NCBI GenBank assembly: GCA_021781515.1
Contig: JAJXWR010000025.1
Coordinates: forward strand, 1 to 32,106
DNA: 32,106 nt
Direction of reading: 5' to 3'
From: Pseudomonadota bacterium
Lineage (GTDB): Bacteria; Pseudomonadota; Gammaproteobacteria; Pseudomonadales; Moraxellaceae
Numbering within the stretch: position 1 is the first letter of the stretch; each line of letters opens with the position of its first letter. Shown here in pieces: positions 6,869 to 14,650 of the stretch. Both the position numbers and the translations under genes were made by a program. The notes beneath the pieces were generated by a model. That model was not told where the DNA came from and did not search any database. It saw only the letters and a list, made by a program, of their open reading frames with translations.

Positions 6869-7671
6869 GGATCCGCAGCGGGAACAGGTAGCTGTTTGCC
6901 AGCAGGTACTTCATTGTCTGTTCCGGGAATCATTAAACCATCGTCAGGTATAGCCGTGGGACTCGGCGTAATTACGGGTTTCACCTGAGTGACGGTGCCT
7001 GCAGGTGTTGCGACCGGCTCATTTGCCATTGGTTTTTCAGACACTGGTTCATCAGGCAAATGGACAGCACTGCCCCCTGCGTCATTTTCCGAAGGGTTAG
7101 GGGCACTGGCTGTAGCCGCTGTTTGCAATTCCCCCACAATCGCCTGCATACTTTTGGGAAATGCTTTGGATCCGTTGCCAAATTCCCGCACTTGGGCAAT
7201 GGCTGCGGCTTCGTCGCGGTTGGAAAAATCCCCAAACGTCACCACATACCGCCAGACACCTGCCACAGATTCCATATAATAGGCAAACAGACTGGCATCC
7301 GGCTGCGCCTCGATATAATTTAACGCTGTCTCGCGACTGGAAGCAGACAGCACCTGAATGACCCAATGTTGTGGATCCTGCTGTTGCCACCAGGTCAAGG
7401 GGCGACAACTGTCAGTACAGGCAGGCGCAGTTGCAGCTACTGCTGCCGCCGCTTCAGCGGGCACTGCATGCACCGGAGGAATCATGCTGGCCGGAAATAT
7501 CCCGATGTCGCGATTACTATTAATCAGCCGGGCGGGTGCCACCCCTGGACTTAAATCCAGGGGTTCATCTTCCTCTTGCCCCACTGGCGGTATTTTGTGC
7601 AAATAAACGATCGCTAATACTACAGCCACTAAAAAAAACAGCAGGGCATTCCAGCGCCAGAATCTAGTCAT
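6850..7671 (-). CDS. SPOR-domain membrane protein (DamX-like)
   Basis: The 273-residue protein has a short cytoplasmic N-terminus and one membrane segment at about residues 8-24 (NALLFFLVAVVLAIVYL). A SPOR domain follows at about 101-182 (HWVIQVLSASSRETALNYI through VWRYVVTFGDFSNRDEAAAIAQV). SPOR domains bind peptidoglycan stripped of stem peptides at division septa. The gene follows aroB, overlapping it by eight bases, as damX does in many gammaproteobacteria, so a role in cell division or envelope integrity is inferred. Unlike DamX, where SPOR is C-terminal, about 90 residues of Pro/Ala/Thr-rich low-complexity sequence follow the domain. That tail would be periplasmic. Its 3' end is part of the hairpin shared with pilH. 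Confidence 0.75.
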   Translation of the reverse strand: MTRFWRWNALLFFLVAVVLAIVYLHKIPPVGQEEDEPLDLSPGVAPARLINSNRDIGIFPASMIPPVHAVPAEAAAAVAATAPACTDSCRPLTWWQQQDPQHWVIQVLSASSRETALNYIEAQPDASLFAYYMESVAGVWRYVVTFGDFSNRDEAAAIAQVREFGNGSKAFPKSMQAIVGELQTAATASAPNPSENDAGGSAVHLPDEPVSEKPMANEPVATPAGTVTQVKPVITPSPTAIPDDGLMIPGTDNEVPAGKQLPVPAADPTTDVP

Positions 7672-8773
7672 TCGGCACCGTGTTCTGTCCCGGGCTCAGC
7701 ACAAGGTTCAGCGCCTGCTCCAGTTCGGCGGGAGGTAACGCCAAGAGAGTGGCCTGTCCCATCTGCTGCAATGCAACGATCCGCACCTGTCCTTGCAACA
7801 CCTTCTTGTCACTCAGCATGTAGCGCATAAAATCAGCCGCCTGCATCGTTGCGGGCGGCTGATGTGGTAAACCCGCCTTTTTCATCAAGGCGATAATGCG
7901 TTGTATGGCCACTACTGGCAACCCGAAAAAGCGGGCCGAAAAATGCGCCGCCATACAGATTCCCGCCGCCACCGCCTCGCCATGCAGCCACTCGGTGTAG
8001 CCGGTATAACTTTCAATCGCATGGCCAAAGGTGTGCCCCAGATTCAGAAACGCCCGTTCCCCTTGCTCCAGTTCATCAGCAGCAACAATATCAGCCTTGT
8101 GTTGACAGCTACGGGCAATCACCTGCGTCAACAAGCGTTCATCACGAGCCAGCAGTGCTGGCATATGCACTTCCAGCCAGTCAAAAAAATCCGCATCGCG
8201 GATCAACGCATATTTAATGACTTCCGCTAACCCAGCGGCCAGTTCCCGGTCCGGTAGTGTGCGTAAATAGCTGACATCAATACAGACCGCTGCGGGCTGT
8301 TTGAAGGCACCAATCATGTTTTTGCCCTGCGGATGATTGACACCGGTCTTCCCACCAACACTCGAATCAACCTGCGCCAGCAGCGTGGTCGGCATCTGCA
8401 GAAAATTAACACCACGCTGATAACAGGCCGCCGCAAAACCACACATATCGCCCACCACACCGCCCCCTAAAGCGAGCAATGTACAGTGCCTGTCAAAACG
8501 CTGCTCCAGCAACACATCAAAAATATCTGCCACATGCTGCAAATCTTTATAGACTTCGCCATCGGGCAATACCTGTAAAACAACTTGATAACCGGCATCG
8601 CTTAACTGTTGACGTAATGCCTCGGCGTACAGCGGAGCCACGGTCGTATTGCTGACGATGAGAATTTGTGAAGAAGGGAGATGCGCTTGCAGCAGATCCA
8701 CCCGAAATCGCAGCCCGGACCCGATATACACCGGATAGGAACGATCGCCCAGTTGCACATGTACACTCTGCAT
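7664..8773 (-). CDS. aroB: 3-dehydroquinate synthase
   Basis: AroB converts DAHP to 3-dehydroquinate, the second step of the shikimate pathway, using NAD and a divalent metal. The 369-residue protein shows the NAD loop GGGVVGD (about residues 103-109), then PTTLLAQVDSSVGGKTGVNH and KNMIGAFKQP. The metal ligands are the glutamate in AAGLAEVIKY and the histidines in NLGHTFGHAIE and WLHGEAVAAGI. The frame also opens at a GTG ten codons upstream, but the ATG used here gives MQSVHVQLGDRSYPVYIG, the normal family N-terminus. It lies downstream of aroK and overlaps the SPOR gene, the usual aroK-aroB-damX-like order. Confidence 0.95.
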   Translation of the reverse strand: MQSVHVQLGDRSYPVYIGSGLRFRVDLLQAHLPSSQILIVSNTTVAPLYAEALRQQLSDAGYQVVLQVLPDGEVYKDLQHVADIFDVLLEQRFDRHCTLLALGGGVVGDMCGFAAACYQRGVNFLQMPTTLLAQVDSSVGGKTGVNHPQGKNMIGAFKQPAAVCIDVSYLRTLPDRELAAGLAEVIKYALIRDADFFDWLEVHMPALLARDERLLTQVIARSCQHKADIVAADELEQGERAFLNLGHTFGHAIESYTGYTEWLHGEAVAAGICMAAHFSARFFGLPVVAIQRIIALMKKAGLPHQPPATMQAADFMRYMLSDKKVLQGQVRIVALQQMGQATLLALPPAELEQALNLVLSPGQNTVPND

Positions 8774-8850
8774 GAACACCACCGTCTGTTGCACAAGCCT
8801 CACTATCGATGGGCAATTCTACCCTGTATTGCGAGCGAATCCAAACCGAG

Positions 8851-9381
8851 TCACTCTTGCTCCCGCAACTGTCTGAGGATTTTGTGCATGACATCCCGCG
8901 CCTGCCCAGCCTCCGTACTGATGACCGCATGCGCTGTCTGACGGTACAAGGGATCTCTGGTAACAAACAGATCCCTTAAGACCTGCTCGGGTTGCGCCGT
9001 ACGCAGCAAAGGGCGATTACGATCACGTGCGGTTCTTTCCAGTTGCTGCTCGACCGAGGTACACAGATAAACCACATAGCCCCGTTCACGCAAAAAATGC
9101 CGGGAATTTTCCCGCATCACCGCACCACCGCCTGTTGCCAGAACGATTTTTGGCCGTTGTGTGAGCTGTTCCAGAACAGACTCTTCCCGATCCCTGAACC
9201 CTGACTCCCCTTCTACATCAAAAATCCAAGGAATATCCGCCCCACTACGTTGCTCGATTTCTGCATCAGAATCAACAAAGCTCCAGCCCAAGGCTTCAGC
9301 CAGTTGTCTGCCCACCGTGCTTTTGCCGGCCCCCATGGGGCCGACCAGAAATACTCGTTCAACGCTCAGCGGTCGCATCAT
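8851..9381 (-). CDS. aroK: Shikimate kinase
   Basis: AroK phosphorylates shikimate with ATP in the aromatic amino acid pathway. The 176-residue protein has the Walker A motif GPMGAGKST (residues 14-22) and the shikimate-binding aspartate in FVDSDAEIE. It also has the arginine of FRDRE (R63), the glycine loop ATGGGAVMR (82-90) and the lid arginine region RNRPLL. Two ATGs are adjacent at the start; the first is used. The start lies inside the 3' end of pilQ (23-base overlap) with no good ribosome-binding site, so translation is probably coupled to pilQ. The pairing of aroKB with pilMNOPQ is a long-known gammaproteobacterial arrangement. Confidence 0.95.
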   Translation of the reverse strand: MMRPLSVERVFLVGPMGAGKSTVGRQLAEALGWSFVDSDAEIEQRSGADIPWIFDVEGESGFRDREESVLEQLTQRPKIVLATGGGAVMRENSRHFLRERGYVVYLCTSVEQQLERTARDRNRPLLRTAQPEQVLRDLFVTRDPLYRQTAHAVISTEAGQARDVMHKILRQLREQE

Positions 9382-11530
9382 TATAAATTTTCGGTGTGAT
9401 AAAAATCAGAAGTTCCTGTTTGGATGTCACTGCTGTATCCTTGCGGAACAACGCACCGATGTAAGGAATATCTCCCAATAACGGCACTTTCAGCACACCG
9501 CGGGTCACCGAGGTCTGGTAAATTCCACCCAGTACCACGGTTTCCCCATCGTTAACCAGCACATTGGTGTTGATGCTGTTGGTGTCAATCAATAACTGAT
9601 TGTTACTGACCGATGTGCTTGGTGAATCTTTGTGCACCGCCAGATTCATTTCAATACGCCCGTCTGGCGTAATACTGGGCGTCACTTCCAGCGACAACAC
9701 TGCATTGACAAACGACGTTGAGGTGGCACCACTGGAGGTCGATTGCTGATAGGGAATCTGCTGTCCAGAGGCTATTTTTGCCGTCGATTTATCCGCCGTC
9801 ATCACCCGCGGACTCGCCACCACTTCTCCATGCCCTTCCGACTGAAAAGCGGACAATTCCAAACTCAGTAAATCACCTCGGGCATTCATGAATCCCAGCG
9901 CAAACGACGACCCCCCCGTCTGGTGCACACTCATATCCACGGCCAGGTTCTGTGGGTAGGAAATGGTACGTACGGCAGGAAATCCGGGGTTGATGGCCGA
10001 GTTATTGAACCACTGCTGGGTATCCAGCAAGGTCTGGTTCGAGCCCCCATAGGCAATGGCGTTACTGCCACTCACCTGAGAACCATCAATACCCCAGCTG
10101 ACGCCCATTTCTCTGTCAACGCTGGTGTTCGCCAGTACCACCCGTGCCTCAATCATTACCTGACGCACCGGAATATCCAGACGCCGTACCATATCGCGAA
10201 CTTCTTCAATCGCCTTGGCCGTGTCATTGACAATCAGCATGTTGGTCCGGGAGTCGGTGCTGATACTTCCCCGCGAGGTCAGTAATTTTTGCGCCAGCGC
10301 CAATACATCCGAGGCCTTGGCATAACTGATCTGCAAGAACTCGGTGTGCATCGGAGCCAGTGCTGCATCCTGCTTGTTCGATTCCAGTTCCTGTTTTTCC
10401 CGACGGGAAATTTCATCCGCCGGCGCAATCAGCATCACATTACCCACGGTGCGTTTCGCCAGCCCCTTGGTTTTCAGGATCAGATCCAGTGCCTGATCCC
10501 AAGGCACATTCTGCAACCGCAAGGTGATCTTGCCGGCCACAGTATCACTGGCCACCAGATTCAACGAGGTAAAGTCAGCAATCAGTTGTAGCACGGAGCG
10601 AACATCAATATCCTGAAAATTCAGTGATAATTTCTGACCCGTGTAGGTAAACAGACTTCTTCTCTTTTTCTCTTCCGGTGTGACCGGCTTAACGCTGATG
10701 GTAAACTCACGGTCAGCCTGATACGACAGGTATTCATAGTCACCATGCGGCTCAATAACAATGATACCGCCTTGATGATCCGAATTGACATCAATCATGC
10801 GCACCGGGGTCGCAAAATCAGCCACATCCAGCTTATGCCGCAGACGTTCAGGCAACACGGCATCCGGCACCCGGGCGATAATCTTCTGTCCCACCTGTTT
10901 GACATCCACCATCATCCGGGCGCTCGACAGCTTCAGATGAATTTCTCCCTCGCCCTGTAGCCCCCGATGAAAGTCAACAGACTGGATTTCCGGAGCAGCA
11001 GGCTCGGTACCTGCCGTCGCCTGGGCTACAGACCCGGCTGTCGCATTCCCTGCAGCCGGTTTGGCCGTCACTGCAGCCACTTTCCCGGCAGCTTTTCCCA
11101 AACCGCCTAAACGAATGATCAGCTGATGCCCCTGCACCATTTCTTCGTGCCCGGTCATTTTCGTCAATTTGATAATCAGACGGGTACGTACCGGTGTATC
11201 CAGTACCGTCATAGATTCTGCATTGCCAGTCCCCAGACTCAGGTATTTGGAATTCAATGCGCTACGCACGCCGGCCAGATCCACACTGATCCTTGCCGGC
11301 TTTTCAATATCATAAGACTGCGGATCCGGAGGAGTTCCGTCAAATTGCAGTAAAATCTGCGTTTCATCATTGGGCAGATTCGTGACATCTATTTTTTTGA
11401 GCAGCACGTTGTCTGCATTGGCCAGTGTCGTCGCTGTCAGCAGCAGCACCCCCATACCGTTACCACGACCACGAAATACTCGCATGACCCAGAGGGAAAA
11501 CAGAGTACACCTCACCTTAAATTGCATCAT
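9359..11530 (-). CDS. pilQ: Type IV pilus secretin PilQ
   Basis: PilQ forms the outer-membrane channel through which the type IV pilus is extruded. The protein has an N-terminal hydrophobic export segment ending near LANADN and two AMIN domains (about residues 41-145 and 183-282) that bind peptidoglycan. A Pro/Ala-rich linker lies between them. Next come an STN/N0 domain (about 300-370), an N1 secretin domain (about 395-460), and the secretin barrel ending VPLLGDIPYIGALFR and TPKIY. The longest frame starts at a TTG, but the ATG at 11530 has GGGAG nine bases upstream and lies 18 bases after the pilP stop, giving 723 residues. The signal peptide is unusually long and basic. Confidence 0.95.
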   Translation of the reverse strand: MMQFKVRCTLFSLWVMRVFRGRGNGMGVLLLTATTLANADNVLLKKIDVTNLPNDETQILLQFDGTPPDPQSYDIEKPARISVDLAGVRSALNSKYLSLGTGNAESMTVLDTPVRTRLIIKLTKMTGHEEMVQGHQLIIRLGGLGKAAGKVAAVTAKPAAGNATAGSVAQATAGTEPAAPEIQSVDFHRGLQGEGEIHLKLSSARMMVDVKQVGQKIIARVPDAVLPERLRHKLDVADFATPVRMIDVNSDHQGGIIVIEPHGDYEYLSYQADREFTISVKPVTPEEKKRRSLFTYTGQKLSLNFQDIDVRSVLQLIADFTSLNLVASDTVAGKITLRLQNVPWDQALDLILKTKGLAKRTVGNVMLIAPADEISRREKQELESNKQDAALAPMHTEFLQISYAKASDVLALAQKLLTSRGSISTDSRTNMLIVNDTAKAIEEVRDMVRRLDIPVRQVMIEARVVLANTSVDREMGVSWGIDGSQVSGSNAIAYGGSNQTLLDTQQWFNNSAINPGFPAVRTISYPQNLAVDMSVHQTGGSSFALGFMNARGDLLSLELSAFQSEGHGEVVASPRVMTADKSTAKIASGQQIPYQQSTSSGATSTSFVNAVLSLEVTPSITPDGRIEMNLAVHKDSPSTSVSNNQLLIDTNSINTNVLVNDGETVVLGGIYQTSVTRGVLKVPLLGDIPYIGALFRKDTAVTSKQELLIFITPKIYNDATAER

Positions 11531-11548
11531 TAATTCTGTCTCCCTCAA

Positions 11549-12085
11549 TCAGCGTTCATTCAAATCCAGAGAACGGGGACGCTCTACCCACCCATCACGA
11601 CCATCCGGCACAATTTCAACGATACTCACCTGAGTCGCAGTGATCGTCGTAATTTTTCCCTGATTCTTGCCCAAATAGTTCCCCACCCGCACGAAATGCT
11701 CCTGCCCCAACGGGTCCTCAACAATGGCCTGCTCTACAGTACCCGTCTTTGCCCAGTCCAGCGTCCCGCGCATATGCAGACTCTCCAGTGGATACTGCTC
11801 CAGTTCTTCCTTGGGACGGTTCAGATCGGGCTCAACTTTGGCACCACTCAGCTTCTGCTCCGTGGTTTCAGCGACGAAGGGTGTAAAAGGCCCTCGCATC
11901 TGATGCGCCGCATAAATGAAACTTGGCACCATAACCGGCTCGGGCAACGCTTCCACCCTGCCCCGCGGTTTCATACGAATAGCCGTCAACTCCCCTTTCA
12001 GGTCATCCAGACCGGACTGACCACAACCCGCCAGCACGACCGCCAGTAACACCACCCCCAGTTTTCTTGGATGCCGACTGCTCAT
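11549..12085 (-). CDS. pilP: Type IV pilus assembly lipoprotein PilP
   Basis: The 178-residue protein has a lipoprotein signal with the lipobox LAGC, the lipidated cysteine being residue 21. PilP is anchored in the inner membrane and its C-terminal beta domain links the PilN-PilO pair to the N0 domain of PilQ. The C-terminal region here includes LGQEHFVRVGNYLGKNQGKI and ends ERPRSLDLNER, typical of the family. The start codon overlaps the pilO stop as ATGA, indicating translational coupling. The length matches the P. aeruginosa protein (about 174). Confidence 0.93.
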   Translation of the reverse strand: MSSRHPRKLGVVLLAVVLAGCGQSGLDDLKGELTAIRMKPRGRVEALPEPVMVPSFIYAAHQMRGPFTPFVAETTEQKLSGAKVEPDLNRPKEELEQYPLESLHMRGTLDWAKTGTVEQAIVEDPLGQEHFVRVGNYLGKNQGKITTITATQVSIVEIVPDGRDGWVERPRSLDLNER

Positions 12086-12771
12086 GGATGCGCCCCACCC
12101 TTTGAATTGCCAGGCTTGTCTCCACTACCCGACGAATCCAGGTAGCGGTAGGTATTGGCGAGAATTTCCATGGAGAGCAGTGGGGGTGAATTGTCCCCAG
12201 GGATACGCGCCCCCACCGGAGAAATATGAAAATCGTGCAAGGTCACAATCCGTGGTAACGCCGCAATCCCACTGACAAAACTGCCAAAGGCGTGGTAATC
12301 TCCCTTGACCTTGATATTGATCGGATCCTCGGCGTAAAACTCTTTCTTTTTCTCCGGTAACAGATTGATGGAGTCAAAATCCAGACCACTCCCTAATCCC
12401 GTCTGGGTAATATCTTCCAGCAGCCCCGGGACTTCTGCTTCCTTGGGCAATTGTCGCAGCAATGTTCCAAACGAATTCTCCATATCCGCCAGTTGTTTGC
12501 GATAGAGGTTCAAATTAATGGCCTTAAACGCCTTGGCTTCGTAGTCCGATTTTTTGGTAACTTCCTGGTCCCTGGCCACTTTCAGCTGATCGAATTCAGA
12601 GGAAAGTAGGAGTTCGTAGCCGCCAACCACAATCACCAGAGCAATAAGTACCCACACAGCCACCCGGAATGGCAGTGGCCACGATCCAATTCTTTCCGGA
12701 TCCAGATTACGCACGGAGGCCTGAAACCGTTCAAAATCGAAATTCTTAATCGCCTCCATATTCAGATTCAT
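12082..12771 (-). CDS. pilO: Type IV pilus inner-membrane protein PilO
   Basis: PilO is a bitopic inner-membrane protein that dimerises with PilN and aligns the pilus machine. The 229-residue sequence has a cytoplasmic N-terminus, one membrane segment at about residues 37-55 (FRVAVWVLIALVIVVGGYEL), a coiled coil of about 40 residues (FDQLKVARDQEVTKKSDYEA onward) and a periplasmic ferredoxin-like domain. Within that domain FDSINLLPEKKKEFYAEDPI and GDYHAFGSFVSGIAALPRI are family-typical. It overlaps pilN and pilP by four bases each. The C-terminal tail is Gly/Ser-rich and variable. Confidence 0.93.
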   Translation of the reverse strand: MNLNMEAIKNFDFERFQASVRNLDPERIGSWPLPFRVAVWVLIALVIVVGGYELLLSSEFDQLKVARDQEVTKKSDYEAKAFKAINLNLYRKQLADMENSFGTLLRQLPKEAEVPGLLEDITQTGLGSGLDFDSINLLPEKKKEFYAEDPINIKVKGDYHAFGSFVSGIAALPRIVTLHDFHISPVGARIPGDNSPPLLSMEILANTYRYLDSSGSGDKPGNSKGGAHP

Positions 12772-13406
12772 GCGCCGCTACCTCCTTTTTTGGCACCGGC
12801 CTGTGCCTTGCCTGCCCCCGCATTATTAACACTGTCAGGCAGATGCAAGGCAAAATCCATGCTAAACGCATTTTTACGCAAATTTTGCGAATCATCCCTG
12901 GCACTCTGCCCACCGGGCCCCTGAATCGCCTGCACATTATTCAATGTGGCGTTTTTAAACCACGGAGAAGACTGGATATTGCGCATCAGTGCTGACACAT
13001 CCCCATTAGTATCCGCTATGCCATTGATATGAAATGCATCCCCATGACGTTCGAAATCCGTCAGATAGACACCGTTCGGCATGACCCGAACCATTTCATC
13101 AAACACCCGGACAATAATCGGACGCCGTCCCTGCAACTCTTCAATCACCTGCATACGTTTCAGCAAGTCCTTCTTCTTTTTCTGCAGATCATCAATGGTT
13201 TTGATATCTTCATCCAGTTTGGCAGATTCAGCGTCAATCAACTCATTGCGCTGATTCTGCAACGCTACATGTGCCGTAATCTGACGGCTCCACGCCATCA
13301 CCAGCAGCAGGGAAACCCCGGCCACGATGACACACACCAGAATAAAGGCACTGCGCTGCTCCCGACGGCGTTCCTCGCGATGCGGCAGGAGATTGATTTT
13401 TGCCAT
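12768..13406 (-). CDS. pilN: Type IV pilus inner-membrane protein PilN
   Basis: This 212-residue protein begins MAKINLLPHREERR. The INLLP motif is the short cytoplasmic peptide that docks into PilM. One membrane segment follows (about residues 20-39), then a coiled coil (LIDAESAKLDEDIKTIDDLQ) and a periplasmic domain with MPNGVYLTDFE. It pairs with PilO in the inner-membrane alignment complex. The ATG shares one base with the pilM stop (TGATG), so translation is probably coupled. The C-terminal tail after the domain is rich in Ala, Gly and Lys. Confidence 0.94.
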   Translation of the reverse strand: MAKINLLPHREERRREQRSAFILVCVIVAGVSLLLVMAWSRQITAHVALQNQRNELIDAESAKLDEDIKTIDDLQKKKKDLLKRMQVIEELQGRRPIIVRVFDEMVRVMPNGVYLTDFERHGDAFHINGIADTNGDVSALMRNIQSSPWFKNATLNNVQAIQGPGGQSARDDSQNLRKNAFSMDFALHLPDSVNNAGAGKAQAGAKKGGSGA

Positions 13407-14464
13407 CAGTCAAAACTCCTCAGTGCCAGTCCGCATACCACCATTAAGGACGAGGCATCGTTACTCAGCAACGCCGCATTGACGCGGCTGGAAATAGACA
13501 TATTCACGAAAGGGTTGGCCAGCACCACCGGCACACCCAGCTTGTCTTCCAGATGATGATTCAAATCTTTGATTCCTGCGGTGCCTCCAGCTAGCACCAC
13601 ACGATTAATTTCCCTAAAGGTGGTCGCCGAATAAAAGAACTGTAATGAACGCTGCAGTTGCTGGTACAGGGCGTCACGAAACGGTGCCAGCACTTCCATC
13701 TCATAATCATCCGGCAAGCCGCCACTGCGCTTGGCATGCTCTGCTTCTTCCGGGGCCTGTCCATAGCGCCGCTGGATTTCTTCGGTCAACTGCTGACCGC
13801 CAAACTGCTGTTCACGCGAATAGATGATCTGCCCCGCAGAGATAACACTCAAGGTTGTCATGGTCGCTCCCACATCAAAAACTACCGTGATCCCTTCATG
13901 CGCCTCCACTGCATCGACAATAAGCTCAAATGCCCTTTCCAAGGCAAACGCCTCCACATCCACCGTTTTAGGAACCAGACCACCAATTTCCAGGACGTCC
14001 TTGCGCACCTCTACATTTTCAATACGCGACACCGCCAGCAAAACCCGCACCCGATCCGGATTGGTCTCCACAGGCCCCAGTACCGCAAAATCCAGCGCCA
14101 CTTCATCCAGGGGATAGGGAATATACTGATCGGCCTCCATACGGATCTGTTCTTCCATGTCATCGTCATTCAGGGAAGCATCCATCTCAATGATCTTGGT
14201 AATCACCGCCGAACCCGCCACCGCCACCGCCGCCTTGCGGGAATGCGGCCGCACCCGATCCACCAGACGAGCAATCGCCTCTCCCACGCCTTCTACGTTG
14301 GAAATATTTTTTTCCATGACCATGCTTTTAGGCAAGGGCTCAACCCCATACGATTCCACCCGATACCGATCGCCCTGCCGGGATAGTTCCAGCAGTTTAA
14401 TGGCGGACGAACTGATATCAAGGCCGACCTGATCACTGTTTTTCTTTCCAAAAAATGGTAACAC
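13406..14464 (-). CDS. pilM: Type IV pilus assembly ATPase-like protein PilM
   Basis: PilM is a cytoplasmic actin/FtsA-like protein that binds ATP and the PilN N-terminus. Motifs include VGLDISSSAIKLLEL near the start (phosphate 1 loop), EQIRMEADQYIPYPLDEVAL, VVFDVGATMTTLSVI (phosphate 2) and VVLAGGTAGIKDL (adenosine loop). The open frame extends 30 codons further upstream but only to a GTG with an unrelated Arg/Pro/Ser-rich sequence. The GTG at 14464 has AAGGA nine bases before it and gives VLPFFGKKN as the start and 352 residues, matching relatives (354 in P. aeruginosa). It is the first gene of the pil operon and is divergent from ponA. Confidence 0.93.
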   Translation of the reverse strand: MLPFFGKKNSDQVGLDISSSAIKLLELSRQGDRYRVESYGVEPLPKSMVMEKNISNVEGVGEAIARLVDRVRPHSRKAAVAVAGSAVITKIIEMDASLNDDDMEEQIRMEADQYIPYPLDEVALDFAVLGPVETNPDRVRVLLAVSRIENVEVRKDVLEIGGLVPKTVDVEAFALERAFELIVDAVEAHEGITVVFDVGATMTTLSVISAGQIIYSREQQFGGQQLTEEIQRRYGQAPEEAEHAKRSGGLPDDYEMEVLAPFRDALYQQLQRSLQFFYSATTFREINRVVLAGGTAGIKDLNHHLEDKLGVPVVLANPFVNMSISSRVNAALLSNDASSLMVVCGLALRSFD

Positions 14465-14544
14465 CTGCACGATTCCTTTATTGCTGTCAGATCCAGGCGG
14501 AGCACTGCCCCGTTTTCTTGCACCGCTTTCCTGTACCCCTACAG

Positions 14545-14572
14545 TAAATACCACGATTTTGACAATTGCAAA
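14545..14572 (-). promoter_or_regulatory. Candidate promoter for the pilM operon
   Basis: On the minus strand TTTGCA (14572-14567) and TATTTA (14550-14545) are 16 bases apart, about 80 bases before the chosen pilM start. Other weak combinations exist nearby, so the exact site is uncertain. Confidence 0.3.
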
Positions 14573-14574
14573 CC

Positions 14575-14603
14575 TGAACCCAACAGAGTTTTCGACCTAT
14601 AAT
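14575..14603 (+). promoter_or_regulatory. Candidate promoter for ponA
   Basis: A consensus TATAAT (14598-14603) lies about 48 bases before the ponA ATG, with a weak -35-like TGAACC 17 bases upstream. Only the -10 element is convincing. Confidence 0.45.
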
Positions 14604-14650
14604 CAACATCAGCATAAAACACCACTTTTCTATAGAAACTTTTGACCATT

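Noticed and set aside
13658-14386. 242-codon plus-strand frame opposite pilM
   Set aside because: It lies fully antisense to a well-supported gene and has His/Arg/Asn-rich composition without domain features.
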